Source: Cinclus cinclus (taxonomy: Eukaryota; Chordata; Aves; Passeriformes; Cinclidae). From it: a stretch of DNA of 64,000 nucleotides. Positions within the stretch are counted from its first letter, which is position 1, and each line of letters opens with the position of its first letter. Of this stretch, positions 42,501 to 49,390 are shown in pieces. The position numbers were made by a program, and so were the translations under genes. The notes below the pieces were generated by a model, which was not told the origin of the DNA, did not search any database, and saw nothing but the letters and a program-made list of their open reading frames with translations. The stretch lies in assembly GCF_963662255.1 (NCBI RefSeq), contig NC_085047.1, forward strand, positions 47,709,006 through 47,773,005, in the 5' to 3' direction.

Positions 42501-43982
42501 GCAATGTTCTGACTTTTGGCCTCATCTCAAAATGCTTTGTGTGTATTATCAAAGCTATTAAAGCATCATGTTTTGGAAATGAGTAAGGCTACTTAAAAAC
42601 TGTTTTAGGCATGTAAATGTGGGACAAGTTTTGTCACACTGTATATCAGACTTAATATAGCCTTTGCATTTTTAAAAATCTATAGACAGTTTTTGGAAAT
42701 AAAACATATTAAAAACCATAACTTCCTGTGTTTGTTAATACTTATTTTGGTGTATATATAGTGAAAAACTCTACTGGCTTTTCGACAGTGTTTGGCACAT
42801 GTCACTATTATCACGCACTTTAAATAGACTCAAGGTAAATAATACTGAGTTTTCACTTCTACTTTCTTCCATTTTCCATAAAATAAAAATAATGCTTACT
42901 CTTCTTTAACATTATATCCTTTCCATGTAAAAGAGAATAGAAGAAAAACTTTCCACATTTTGAAGGCTACACAGAGCAAACTGAAAAATCGAAAATGAAT
43001 GCATTTTCAGGTTTAAAAACACCAATAAGTTTCAAGAAGCCTTGTTGCCTATCCCATTACCCCAGTCTGAAGCCACTGTACTTCTTTTACTTCCATTAGA
43101 TATTTATCTATCTACAGTTTGGGGGAGAAAAAAACCCAACCAAACCCCCGCACAGTGTTGAAGATTCTAAACTCTGCCCAGCTATCTTTGCTGCTGCACT
43201 TTAAGCCTGTTATATCTTGTCTTAATACTCCCCTCTCCACGCACTAAGAAAAAAAATCCCTTCTTCTTTGTGACAGTGTTTATTATCTGAACACTACTAC
43301 AGTATTTTTTGTCATGTTTCTAAACAACCCCGACTGTAGCTCATGTTTTGTGCAATCCTGGATTCCCTGTCTGAGGTAGTGTTCACCAGAGCTTTTGTCA
43401 TTTCCAGCCAGGGAACAAACTGTATTCCTTCTCAGTAGAATTCAGGATGTACAGGATGTCTCTAGAGTATTCATATAGCACTGTTAAACCTTCTTGAAAT
43501 ACCTATAGTTACAAATGACAAGTAATTAAAATACTGATAATATTTTCTGGAATGCTTTGTAAACTATGTACCTTTTATCCTTCTGCAGAGCTTCTGATTC
43601 TGTTGGAGAAATGATTCCTGCTTTCCTTGGTTCTCTTTCACATTCTACCTGTGGAGACATTCCAGATGCTTGGCCTCTTATGCAAAACTCAGCTTGTTGT
43701 GACAGCATTTCTATCTGTGAATCATATTCAGAACTAGCTGGAGGATCTGCAAAATCCTGCAGCCCTGAGACTGAAAATGCAGCTGCTGTTGAATTGGATA
43801 GTAACCAGGAACTAAGTGAAGTACTTATTTCAGCTATGTCTCTTGATGGAAATGTTGCAAAGTCCTTTGAAATCTCTGAACGTAGAACGTGCACAGAAGC
43901 TTCATCACTTCAGAACTCGGTGACTGCTGAAAGCCAGCCAAAGACAAAGTGTAATGGAACAACAAATGACTCTACGGACTGA
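3504..43982 (+). CDS. TNFRSF19: TNF receptor superfamily member 19 (TROY/TAJ), whole spliced coding span
   Basis: Seen: eight coding segments (3504-3569, 4122-4232, 13257-13435, 16033-16118, 39209-39373, 40612-40737, 41426-41528, 43589-43982) join in frame to 1,230 nt, or 409 residues plus TGA. All introns are GT-AG. Residues 1 to about 28 form a signal peptide. Three cysteine-rich domains span roughly C33-C71, C74-C113 and C116-C148. One N-glycosylation sequon (NCS) is at residue 104. The transmembrane helix is about 169-191, followed by the basic stop-transfer CKR, and the tail runs 193-409. Known family: TROY is an orphan receptor related to EDAR and XEDAR. It has no death domain, signals through TRAFs to JNK and NF-kB, serves as a co-receptor with Nogo receptor and LINGO1, and is a Wnt-responsive stem-cell marker. 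Human TROY is about 420 residues; the product here is slightly shorter at the C-terminus. Identification rests on recalled similarity along the whole protein, strongest in CRD2-3, the membrane segment and the motifs YNGSELSCFDR and DAWPLMQN. Confidence 0.97.
3570..4121 (+). other. TNFRSF19: Intron 2 of TNFRSF19 (552 bp)
   Basis: Short GT-AG intron with a GTAAGT donor and a long T-rich tract before the TTTTAG acceptor. Nothing else is seen in it. Confidence 0.92.
4122..4232 (+). CDS. TNFRSF19: TNFRSF19 coding exon 2 (start of CRD1)
   Basis: The T-rich acceptor ends TTTTAG at 4121, and a GTAAGG donor begins at 4233. The exon is 111 nt, 37 codons, phase 0 at both ends, residues 23-59. It encodes the end of the signal peptide and most of the first cysteine-rich domain, with cysteines at 28, 33, 45, 48 and 51. 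The stretch CKQCGPGMELSK is nearly the same as in mammalian TROY. Confidence 0.96.
7113..7132. repeat. (TG)10 microsatellite
   Basis: Ten uninterrupted TG units in intron 3. Confidence 0.95.
7300..7605 (+). mobile_element. CR1-type LINE 3' fragment, sense orientation
   Basis: The order of phrases matches the 3' region of avian CR1: TTTTTTACGGTGAGAAC near 7422, then CATCCCTGGGAGCTTTTAGG, then GGACAGGGTGCTAGAT, ending in a CTTCTGACCTGGCTGTTCTG-like tail. It is clearly degenerate with no coding capacity left. CR1 inserts are usually 5'-truncated, as here. The upstream boundary is approximate. Confidence 0.8.
13257..13435 (+). CDS. TNFRSF19: TNFRSF19 coding exon 3 (end of CRD1, CRD2)
   Basis: The acceptor CCCTACAG ends at 13256, and a GTAAGA donor begins at 13436. 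The exon is 179 nt, residues 60-118 plus two bases of Gly119. Cysteines lie at 61, 71, 74, 88, 91, 94, 105, 113 and 116, the regular TNF-receptor spacing. The motif RFKEDWGFQKCKPCLDC is a hallmark of TROY. The sequon NCS at residue 104 is the only N-glycosylation sequon seen in the ectodomain and is at the same place as the mammalian site. Confidence 0.97.
13436..16032 (+). other. TNFRSF19: Intron 4 of TNFRSF19 (2.6 kb)
   Basis: GT-AG intron between the CRD2 and CRD3 exons. ORFs near 14.5-14.9 kb on the minus strand show no recognisable domain and are taken as chance. Confidence 0.92.
16033..16118 (+). CDS. TNFRSF19: TNFRSF19 coding exon 4 (CRD3)
   Basis: The strong acceptor TTCTATCTTCTAG ends at 16032, and a GTAAGT donor begins at 16119. 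The exon is 86 nt: it completes Gly119, encodes residues 120-147 and leaves one base of Cys148. The peptide FYRKTKLGGFQDMECVPCGD followed by PPPPYEPHC is the third cysteine-rich domain, shared by TROY, EDAR and XEDAR. A longer open frame that overlaps the exon in another register is a shadow. Confidence 0.96.
20238..20260. repeat. Poly-T run (23 nt)
   Basis: Uninterrupted T run in intron 5. It could be the A-tail of a minus-strand retroposed copy, but no such copy is recognisable beside it. Confidence 0.9.
23247..23346. repeat. Perfect 2 x 50-bp tandem duplication
   Basis: Two identical, directly adjacent 50-bp units (23247-23296 and 23297-23346) begin TCTGACTCCAAAATTGCATC and end GCAGCTACCTAAC. 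There is no mismatch between copies, so the event is recent or is an assembly or copy-number polymorphism. Confidence 0.97.
23380..24000. other. G+C-richer island inside intron 5
   Basis: About 600 bp clearly richer in G+C than the A+T-rich flanks, beginning just after the 50-bp duplication. Open frames occur on both strands (for example 23596-23823 + and 23719-24000 -) without recognisable domains. It may be an old inserted element such as a solo LTR, or an unannotated regulatory element or exon. No terminal repeats were identified. Confidence 0.4.
28150..28199 (+). mobile_element. CR1-type LINE 3' terminus
   Basis: The segment has the CR1 end pattern: CAATGATCTTAAAGGTCTTT followed by a tail ending GGATTCTATGATTCTA. 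Only the last ~50 bp can be recognised, so it is a short 5'-truncated copy. Confidence 0.7.
30912..31064 (-). other. Protein-like 50-residue ORF inside intron 5, function unknown
   Basis: The ATG at 31064 (minus) has A at -3 and G at +4, a strong start context. The frame runs 50 codons to TAG at 30912-30914. The peptide begins MACNAFQMRLLKEEVVMGFL and continues with a charged, helix-like middle (PSEKDLELFAKKYDMKTL). After that a different frame looks more protein-like (TTFMEMVSATRIEAELGK), which would fit a small frameshift. It may be a decayed retrocopy, an exon, or chance. I do not recognise the family. Confidence 0.35.
34655..34919. repeat. 265-nt pure polypyrimidine minisatellite, (CCCTTT + CTn), period about 22 bp
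   Basis: Every base from 34655 to 34919 is C or T. Eleven CCCTTT anchors begin at 34665, 34687, 34713, 34739, 34761, 34783, 34805, 34827, 34849, 34869 and 34889, separated by runs of CT. Spacings are 22, 26, 26, 22, 22, 22, 22, 22, 20 and 20, always even, as expected from CT-unit slippage inside a larger tandem unit. The Arg/Glu-rich minus-strand open frames here are low-complexity by-products. Confidence 0.97.
37300..37560 (-). mobile_element. CR1-type LINE fragment, antisense orientation
   Basis: On the + strand it reads as the complement of CR1: GAGCCTGGCTCCGTCCTCTC, then TTGATGAACTTCCCCTGAGC, then CTTTCTCCAGTTGCTCTGC, in the order known from reversed avian CR1 copies. The 91-codon open frame across it on the + strand is a by-product of the repeat. 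Confidence 0.8.
37719..37744. repeat. (CTTT)6.5 microsatellite
   Basis: Six full CTTT units and a partial one, about 160 bp after the antisense CR1 fragment. Confidence 0.95.
39087..39105. repeat. Poly-T run (19 nt) upstream of the transmembrane exon
   Basis: Nineteen T residues about 100 bp before the 39209 exon. Too far upstream to be the core pyrimidine tract of the acceptor. Confidence 0.9.
39209..39373 (+). CDS. TNFRSF19: TNFRSF19 coding exon 5 (stalk and transmembrane helix)
   Basis: The acceptor TATTTCAG ends at 39208, and a GTGAGT donor begins at 39374. The exon is 165 nt: it completes Cys148, encodes residues 149-202 and leaves one base of Trp203. The juxtamembrane stalk TTKVNLVKIPSTASSPRDT leads into a hydrophobic helix (about residues 169-191) that ends ILCVIY, then CKRQFMEKKPS, which fits the positive-inside rule for a type I protein. 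This is one of the most conserved segments of the protein. Confidence 0.97.
39374..40611 (+). other. TNFRSF19: Intron 6 of TNFRSF19 (1.2 kb)
   Basis: GTGAGT donor, TTCCAAG acceptor. Nothing recognisable inside. An open frame at 40376-40651 runs into the next exon in another register and is a shadow. Confidence 0.92.
40612..40737 (+). CDS. TNFRSF19: TNFRSF19 coding exon 6 (cytoplasmic tail, membrane-proximal)
   Basis: The acceptor TTTGTTCCAAG ends at 40611, and a GTATGT donor begins at 40738. The exon is 126 nt: it completes Trp203, encodes residues 204-244 and leaves one base of Gly245. The peptide has SLRSQDIHYNGSELSCFDR, one residue different from the human form as I recall it. A cysteine cluster RTCCQCQRSTSQTC follows. 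The AAG acceptor is weaker than a CAG one, but phase and homology agree. Confidence 0.95.
40738..41425 (+). other. TNFRSF19: Intron 7 of TNFRSF19 (688 bp)
   Basis: GTATGT donor, TTTAG acceptor, A+T-rich. Nothing else seen. Confidence 0.92.
41426..41528 (+). CDS. TNFRSF19: TNFRSF19 coding exon 7 (cytoplasmic tail)
   Basis: The acceptor TTCATTCTTTAG ends at 41425, and a GTAACT donor begins at 41529. The exon is 103 nt, residues 245-278 plus two bases of Arg279. It begins GPVHLIPSLCCDE, parallel to the mammalian GPVRLLPSMCCEE. The middle of the exon is more diverged and rich in His, Ser and Cys. The phase (2 in, 2 out) fits both neighbours, which supports the exon despite weaker similarity. Confidence 0.92.
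41529..43588 (+). other. TNFRSF19: Intron 8 of TNFRSF19 (2.1 kb)
   Basis: GTAACT donor; strong pyrimidine tract and CAG acceptor. No ORF or repeat of note. Confidence 0.92.
43589..43982 (+). CDS. TNFRSF19: TNFRSF19 coding exon 8 (C-terminal tail and stop)
   Basis: The strong acceptor TTTTATCCTTCTGCAG ends at 43588. Coding runs to TGA at 43980-43982. The exon completes Arg279 and encodes residues 280-409. Conserved motifs are GEMIPAFLGSL near the start, then CGDIPDAWPLMQN and the acidic/Ser-rich ICESYSELAGG. The final ~15 residues (from about KTKCNGTTNDSTD) do not resemble the mammalian C-terminus and stop earlier. A possible splice donor (CAG|GTAAAA) begins at 43990, seven bases after the stop. 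The minus-strand ORF across this exon is its shadow. Confidence 0.95.
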
Positions 43983-45645
43983 TAAACAGGTAAAAAACAT
44001 AGCTACAAAGGAATGAGAATGAGTGCTCCAGGCAGGCAGAGCTAGATAAAAATAGAATTGTAAGAAGTTGTGGGGTTATATTTCTCCATAGGTTACACCT
44101 AGCTATTGCTGAAATTAAACCTCTACAAGAGATCCAGCAGTTTCACATTTTTAAACCTTAAACTGAATTTGAAAGGTGTAATTACACAAACTGTGGTGTT
44201 GAAATAATATTAACCAGAATACAGGGGTAAATCTGTACACCAGTCAGCTTTTATCAAGGAATTTTTTCATTCAATTTCAAGGGAAAAATTCCATTTAATA
44301 GCTAAATGACCAAACCATTGTGTGAGACTAGGCTTTGTTTATGAGTGAGAACTTTGCCTATTGCAAACAAAGCATAAAAGATGTACAAGTGTTCACTTAG
44401 AACTATTTACAAAGCCTTTCTGTGGAGTTACTGTAGTAGTAGAAACACAAGAGCATCTCAATTGCCTTATAATGCCATTTATATTCCCATGTCATCAGAT
44501 AAAACATAAGTTAGTCCATAAAATGCAACTTTATCTTTAGAAGCTCAGGGAAAATCCAGGTCTGAGGTCAAAATGCAGATATGTGATAAACAATTATCTC
44601 AACTATGTAACAGTGGAACTGTTGCAAAAAGTCACTCTGATACTGCTTCATCATTATATCTTTTTGAATACTAGCTGCTCCATATTTTTTAAATGGAATT
44701 TTCTACTTTTGGAAGTAATCTGGAGCCCCAAGCAACTAATCTGTGAAAGAATCCCAAATGATGGCCTATGTGCTGATGGCAAGTCACTTATGTGTGCCCA
44801 GTATCATTTGGTGGCAGTCCTACTCTGTAGCTGTGTGCAGGAAGGGGCAGTGACATGGATATGACTTCACATCTCAACACTGCTAGTTCCCAGCAGTTCT
44901 TGATGTTTTAAGGGGATGCATTTCCATACTAACAATATTTTAAAAATCAGAAGTTTGTGGGTTTTTTCCCCACCAAACCCTGCATCAGCTTCAGAGGTAT
45001 GTGATTAATATTATTTAAGTTTTCTTAGATCAAAAGAACTACAGAATTTCAAAATCTGACTACAAAAATTAGCTTTTATTTCACTAGACTTATTATAGTA
45101 CATGAACTGTAATTTTTCTGATTGATTCCTTTTTTAGCATCTCAAAATCCTGTATGCTTTGATAGTTTTCTCCTGTCCTCTATTACTACTGAGATTTGTG
45201 TATAATTTTGAATAATCAAGGTCTTCAGGAGGGTTAAGTTTTTCTTATTTTTTTTTCCTATCATAGACCCTACTGATTCATTTTATACAATTTCTCCCCA
45301 TTCAGACTCTACAGTGCATCATTATGTGTGAATTTTTGGCAGACAAATTTTAATAGTGTTCAAGGGACAGAACCAGAACTAGGCTTACTTGAGATGTATT
45401 TTCAGGATGAACACTGGCCACCTGTACAGCTCCAAGACAATTATTTCATCTCAGTCTATACCATTTTTTTCCATCCACTCTTCATCTTTCATGTTCTTTT
45501 GAAATATTTTGTGGCAAGGATAGTCTTTGTACTGCCTGTGGAGGTATTACAGTCTTGCATAGGTCAATGTTTTATTACTATATTTCAAAAATACAGTATT
45601 CAAAAAAATACTCAAAAAACCATAAAATCAGAATATATGCAGCAT

Positions 45646-45664
45646 AATAAATAAATAAATAAAA
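45646..45664 (+). promoter_or_regulatory. Clustered AATAAA motifs, possible proximal poly(A) signal
   Basis: Overlapping AATAAA hexamers occur in a run of (AAAT)n inside the 3' UTR. They could be a proximal polyadenylation signal giving a 1.7-kb 3' UTR, or only a simple repeat. No clear GT-rich downstream element is seen. Confidence 0.35.
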
Positions 45665-47809
45665 ATATTAATTAAAATATCAGCATATTTTTATATATGT
45701 ACATACAAATCTAAGCTTTTTTAAGTGGGTTTTAATATAGGTTTAATCTTCAGGTTTGGGTGAATTTTCCTGCAAGCAGGAAGTATACCTCTACTCTTAG
45801 TGTTTAGCCAAATATAGAAGTACATGCAGGTTTCTAATGAATTTATGTAACCACTCTTCTGTCACTTTTTTAGGGACTGGAGCTATTTCTCTCAGCACTA
45901 AAGCTGAATGCTTCCCTTATGATCCCCTGCTGATTCTCATCATAGTCTGGTCTTCAGTGTTGCATGGTTTCCAAACCAGCTAGAAGAAAATGGCATCATT
46001 TCACACCTTCTGACCAGTTGTGTCTGAGCTGTAACATCTGTGAAGTTAAACTTCAAGGAGCATCCTATGAGGACCCTGAAAGTGGATTTATGACCTTTTC
46101 AATATCTCCATTTCCTCAGAGTCTCAAAACGTCTAATGGAGTGAGCTTAACAGTTTATGTAAATACAGCAAGAAATAAAAATACTTCACTGCATTTAGGG
46201 GCTACAAATATGGGCACAGGTGTCAGAAGATGTGGGACAACACCGTGCCAGATACTCTGCCTGCAGATTTGTGCATGTATTAGGAGTTTGTTTTTCTGCT
46301 GGTTCTAATTTTAAATAATATTCTTGCTATTGAAGGACACAAAAAATCCATTTCTGTTTATAAAAGGATCACCTATTAATAATCTGAAGCTTTTACTATG
46401 TATTACATTATAGTCAATAAGCTAGTTTGGGGAGTTAGAGAATTAGCACGTTACAGTATGTGTGGTTGAAGTCCCCTCCATCCAATTATTACATTTTTAG
46501 GAGGTGGCACAGCTCTGTTAAGTGTAGCAGGAGATTAGCTGTAAATTAGATTTAGTTTAATGAAGGTCAGACATATAGATAAGGACATTGTGCTTAATTT
46601 GTAGTCTCAGTATTGGAATACAGTACTTCTTGTTATAGCATATAATTTTGAATGTTGAAATAATTGTAATCAACTGTCAAATCAAAATATCAGATTACAG
46701 CAGGTGTGCCATGAAAATATTTATACGGTGAGACTGTTACCAAGGTTTTTATTGATGCATTAGTTTTAAGGGGCAAGCTCTGTGGTGAAGTAATTCATAC
46801 ATTTAGGAGGCCCTTTCATTCAGGATGCTCTGTCCCTCTCACTGTAGTACTGTGTCAATTCAAATTTTCCACACAAAATATAAAAAGTCGTTTGCATTAT
46901 TACCATCCCTTATTATAAATTTTTTTCAGACATTTTCATCCCTAAAATATTATTTGCTTCCGTGGATAATCCCAGTAAACTCTACTGATTCATTACACTC
47001 AACAGGCTCACACTTAGAGAATTAGCATGTTACTATAGCAATTATTCCTTAAAGTACCCAATGTGCCTTGACTAAAGCAAAGCAGTCAGTGAAACAGATA
47101 CAAATTAGAAATAAATATTACTCATCTTTCCAAAGATGGTTTGTGTGGCAATGGAAACGTTGAGACAGTATTCAGAGTCCATTATGGAAAAAGACTTTTG
47201 CTTTGGAGCACACAGAAGAAGGCTGGACCTGCACAAGAATAGCTAAAAGAGTACAGGCAGCCATGGCAGAGAGATGCTCCAGCTCTTCACCAGTGAGATT
47301 ATTCATTTGTGCAAAAGCACAGTTTCCAAATTCAAGCCAAAGTGAACAAGTTACCCAAGTGATTTTTTTGCTGTTGTTTGGTTTGGTGTTTTAAGTAGTA
47401 GATATCACTTTTTGGCCACTGATGGAATAATAACCAGTTATACAGTACAATTACTCAGATAAATACTTTCAAATATGTATTTAAATATGAGTAGTTTTGA
47501 ATAATTTCTTTGTATACTTTCATACATTTAAGGAGTTACAAAACATTCTTTTTCCCTACATGTGCATGAGGAGATGTGTGCTTCCTTATATATACTTTGT
47601 AAATAGAGAAAAAATTCCAATGTGCATTTCATTATATGGCAAAGTATTTTTCAGAACATATGGAGATTAAACTTTTCACTAATAGCAGTTCATCAAAAAG
47701 CAATGTTCAAAAATTTTGCCAGCATCTGCCCCACTGTGTTTTCCCATTGGAATTTAAACTTTGTAGAATTGTTTAATTGTTGTTATCCAGCAACCCTAGA
47801 GAAAGATAC

Positions 47810-47811
<2 letters not shown>

Positions 47812-47838
<27 letters not shown>
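47812..47838. repeat. Poly-T run (27 nt) in the 3' UTR
   Basis: Twenty-seven T residues about 310 bp before the distal cleavage site; in the mRNA this is a poly-U tract. Confidence 0.9.
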
Positions 47839-47840
<2 letters not shown>

Positions 47841-48128
47841 TGAGTGAAAGCTTGAGAGCAAATTGGGAGGAAAAAATTAGGAGAGTGCTTTTTAAATATA
47901 TGTGTATATTTTGTATATACTTTTTTCTTAATTTAACCAAATTGGTCTTTTGTATATTGCCTGTGGCAAGCAATGTTGTACATGCCAATACAAAACACCC
48001 ACTATCACTGCATTTAGACTGCCCACATGTCATGTCTAGGGACTTAACAGTGCTATTTTAAATATTCCTTTAACAAATATAAATTAAAATCTTGTATAAA
48101 TTGTTTTGTAATACTTTTTCTACTTGTG

Positions 48129-48134
48129 AATAAA
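48129..48134 (+). promoter_or_regulatory. TNFRSF19: Distal poly(A) signal of TNFRSF19
   Basis: AATAAA followed after about 15 bases by a CA-containing likely cleavage site (near 48148) and a GT-rich element (TTGGTTTGTTGG, 48153-48164). This is the textbook layout of a vertebrate 3' end and the best candidate for the gene's terminus. Confidence 0.75.
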
Positions 48135-48968
48135 ATATTACGTGAACCAGTCTTGGTTTGTTGGTCTCAAATTAATAATAGCTTTCTGTACAAATTTAAT
48201 AATGAATTCTTCTAATTATTTTCAAATTCCATGATGGTGTAATTATATTAAGGTTATGGTAAAAATCACTGCATCTTGGTCTTGAGATGTTTGTGGTTTA
48301 GCAGTAACATCATTCTTCAAGCAGGAGGACCCTAAAGAAGCAGTACGTTAGCGTCAACTCTTAAAATCATAGGGCTTCAAAACTATTTAAAAATTCTGCT
48401 TCTCAAGAAAGGGCGGGGGAGAAGGCTGGGGGAAAGATACCGATTGCTGTCTTTACAATGTCTTAGAAAAGAGAACCTGGTGCTCCACATCACTAGGGTT
48501 GTTTCAGACAAGACTGATAAGCAAATAATGAGGGGAGCTGTATTTTTGAAGCCGGATTGGAGTCATGCCCCCAATTTAAATGATTAAGAAAGGAGTGGCA
48601 CAGTCTGATTGACAAGAGTAGAAGACTGAGAAGGAAGAGTAATTTGATTATTGCATAAAATTGGTCTTTAGGATAAAGCCATAAGCAGTGAGTAGAAAGT
48701 GGATCCAGATAGGGATTGCAGATAACATAAAAACAGAATGCTTGTGCTGGAGTGTGATAGCACTCTTGATTTTTGGGTGGAAAGTTTGGGGAACGCTCAA
48801 AAAGTTGCTCTGTCCCTGCCTCTGATTTAGTTGAGCAAATTTCACATTGGTTCTTCTTGGTGTAATGCTGTTATTTCTACATTCTTTGAAGTACATAATT
48901 CAGAGCTTGCCTGGGGATCACCTTCCCAAAATAGCAAGGACTCCTTACACCCATGTCCATGTGCTGCA

Positions 48969-49006
48969 CTCCTGAGCAGTCTTCTACTTGTTTTTCTGCT
49001 CAGGAG
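48969..49006. other. Perfect 11-bp inverted repeat (hairpin)
   Basis: CTCCTGAGCAG at 48969-48979 is the exact reverse complement of CTGCTCAGGAG at 48996-49006, with a 16-nt T-rich loop. It lies about 0.8 kb after the TNFRSF19 poly(A) site. The stem is too short for a typical microRNA precursor. Confidence 0.8.
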
Positions 49007-49373
49007 CGTCACAAATGGCAGCAGTTCACATGCCCAGCCCACCTGAGTGTCCTTGGAGTTCACTTGAAGGTCTGCAAGTCTGCGCAGCAGCGCCTGGAAT
49101 GTTTGGGAGGCCACTTTGTGCCAACACAGGGCTCTTTGTGACTCTCAGCACTGCCAGGATTGCAATGGAATGTCCCTGACAAAAATATTTTAAAAACTAT
49201 AATCAAGAAACAAACAGAAATTGTTCTATCTGGAAACAAAGTACAATTCAGAACACATGACATACATGACCACTAAAATTTGCATAGACAATTGCTCATA
49301 TCAATTACTATATAAATGTCATTAACAAGGCTGCAGTTTTCCATCCAAGCTTTCCAGAAGGCCTACAAAAACA

Positions 49374-49390
49374 CCCCCCCCCCCCCCCCC
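49374..49390. repeat. Poly-C run (17 nt)
   Basis: Seventeen C residues downstream of TNFRSF19. Such runs often vary in length and are prone to sequencing error. Confidence 0.9.

Larger units (their letters stand above)
43983..48148 (+). other. TNFRSF19: TNFRSF19 3' untranslated region (about 4.1 kb)
   Basis: A+T-rich sequence with scattered ATTTA pentamers runs from the stop codon to a well-formed polyadenylation site near 48.13 kb. Part of it may be an intron in some transcripts: a possible donor lies at 43990, with acceptor-like sites at about 45780 and 45873. A 114-codon open frame at 45964-46308 has no recognisable domain. A 27-nt poly-T run is at 47812-47838. Confidence 0.7.

Noticed and set aside
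43526..43894. 122-codon minus-strand open frame opposite the last TNFRSF19 exon
   Set aside because: It is a shadow of the real + strand exon, which has homology and matching splice phase.
45964..46308. 114-codon + strand open frame within the TNFRSF19 3' UTR
   Set aside because: No recognisable domain; lies between the stop codon and the distal poly(A) site. Best read as chance, though it could sit in an alternative last exon.
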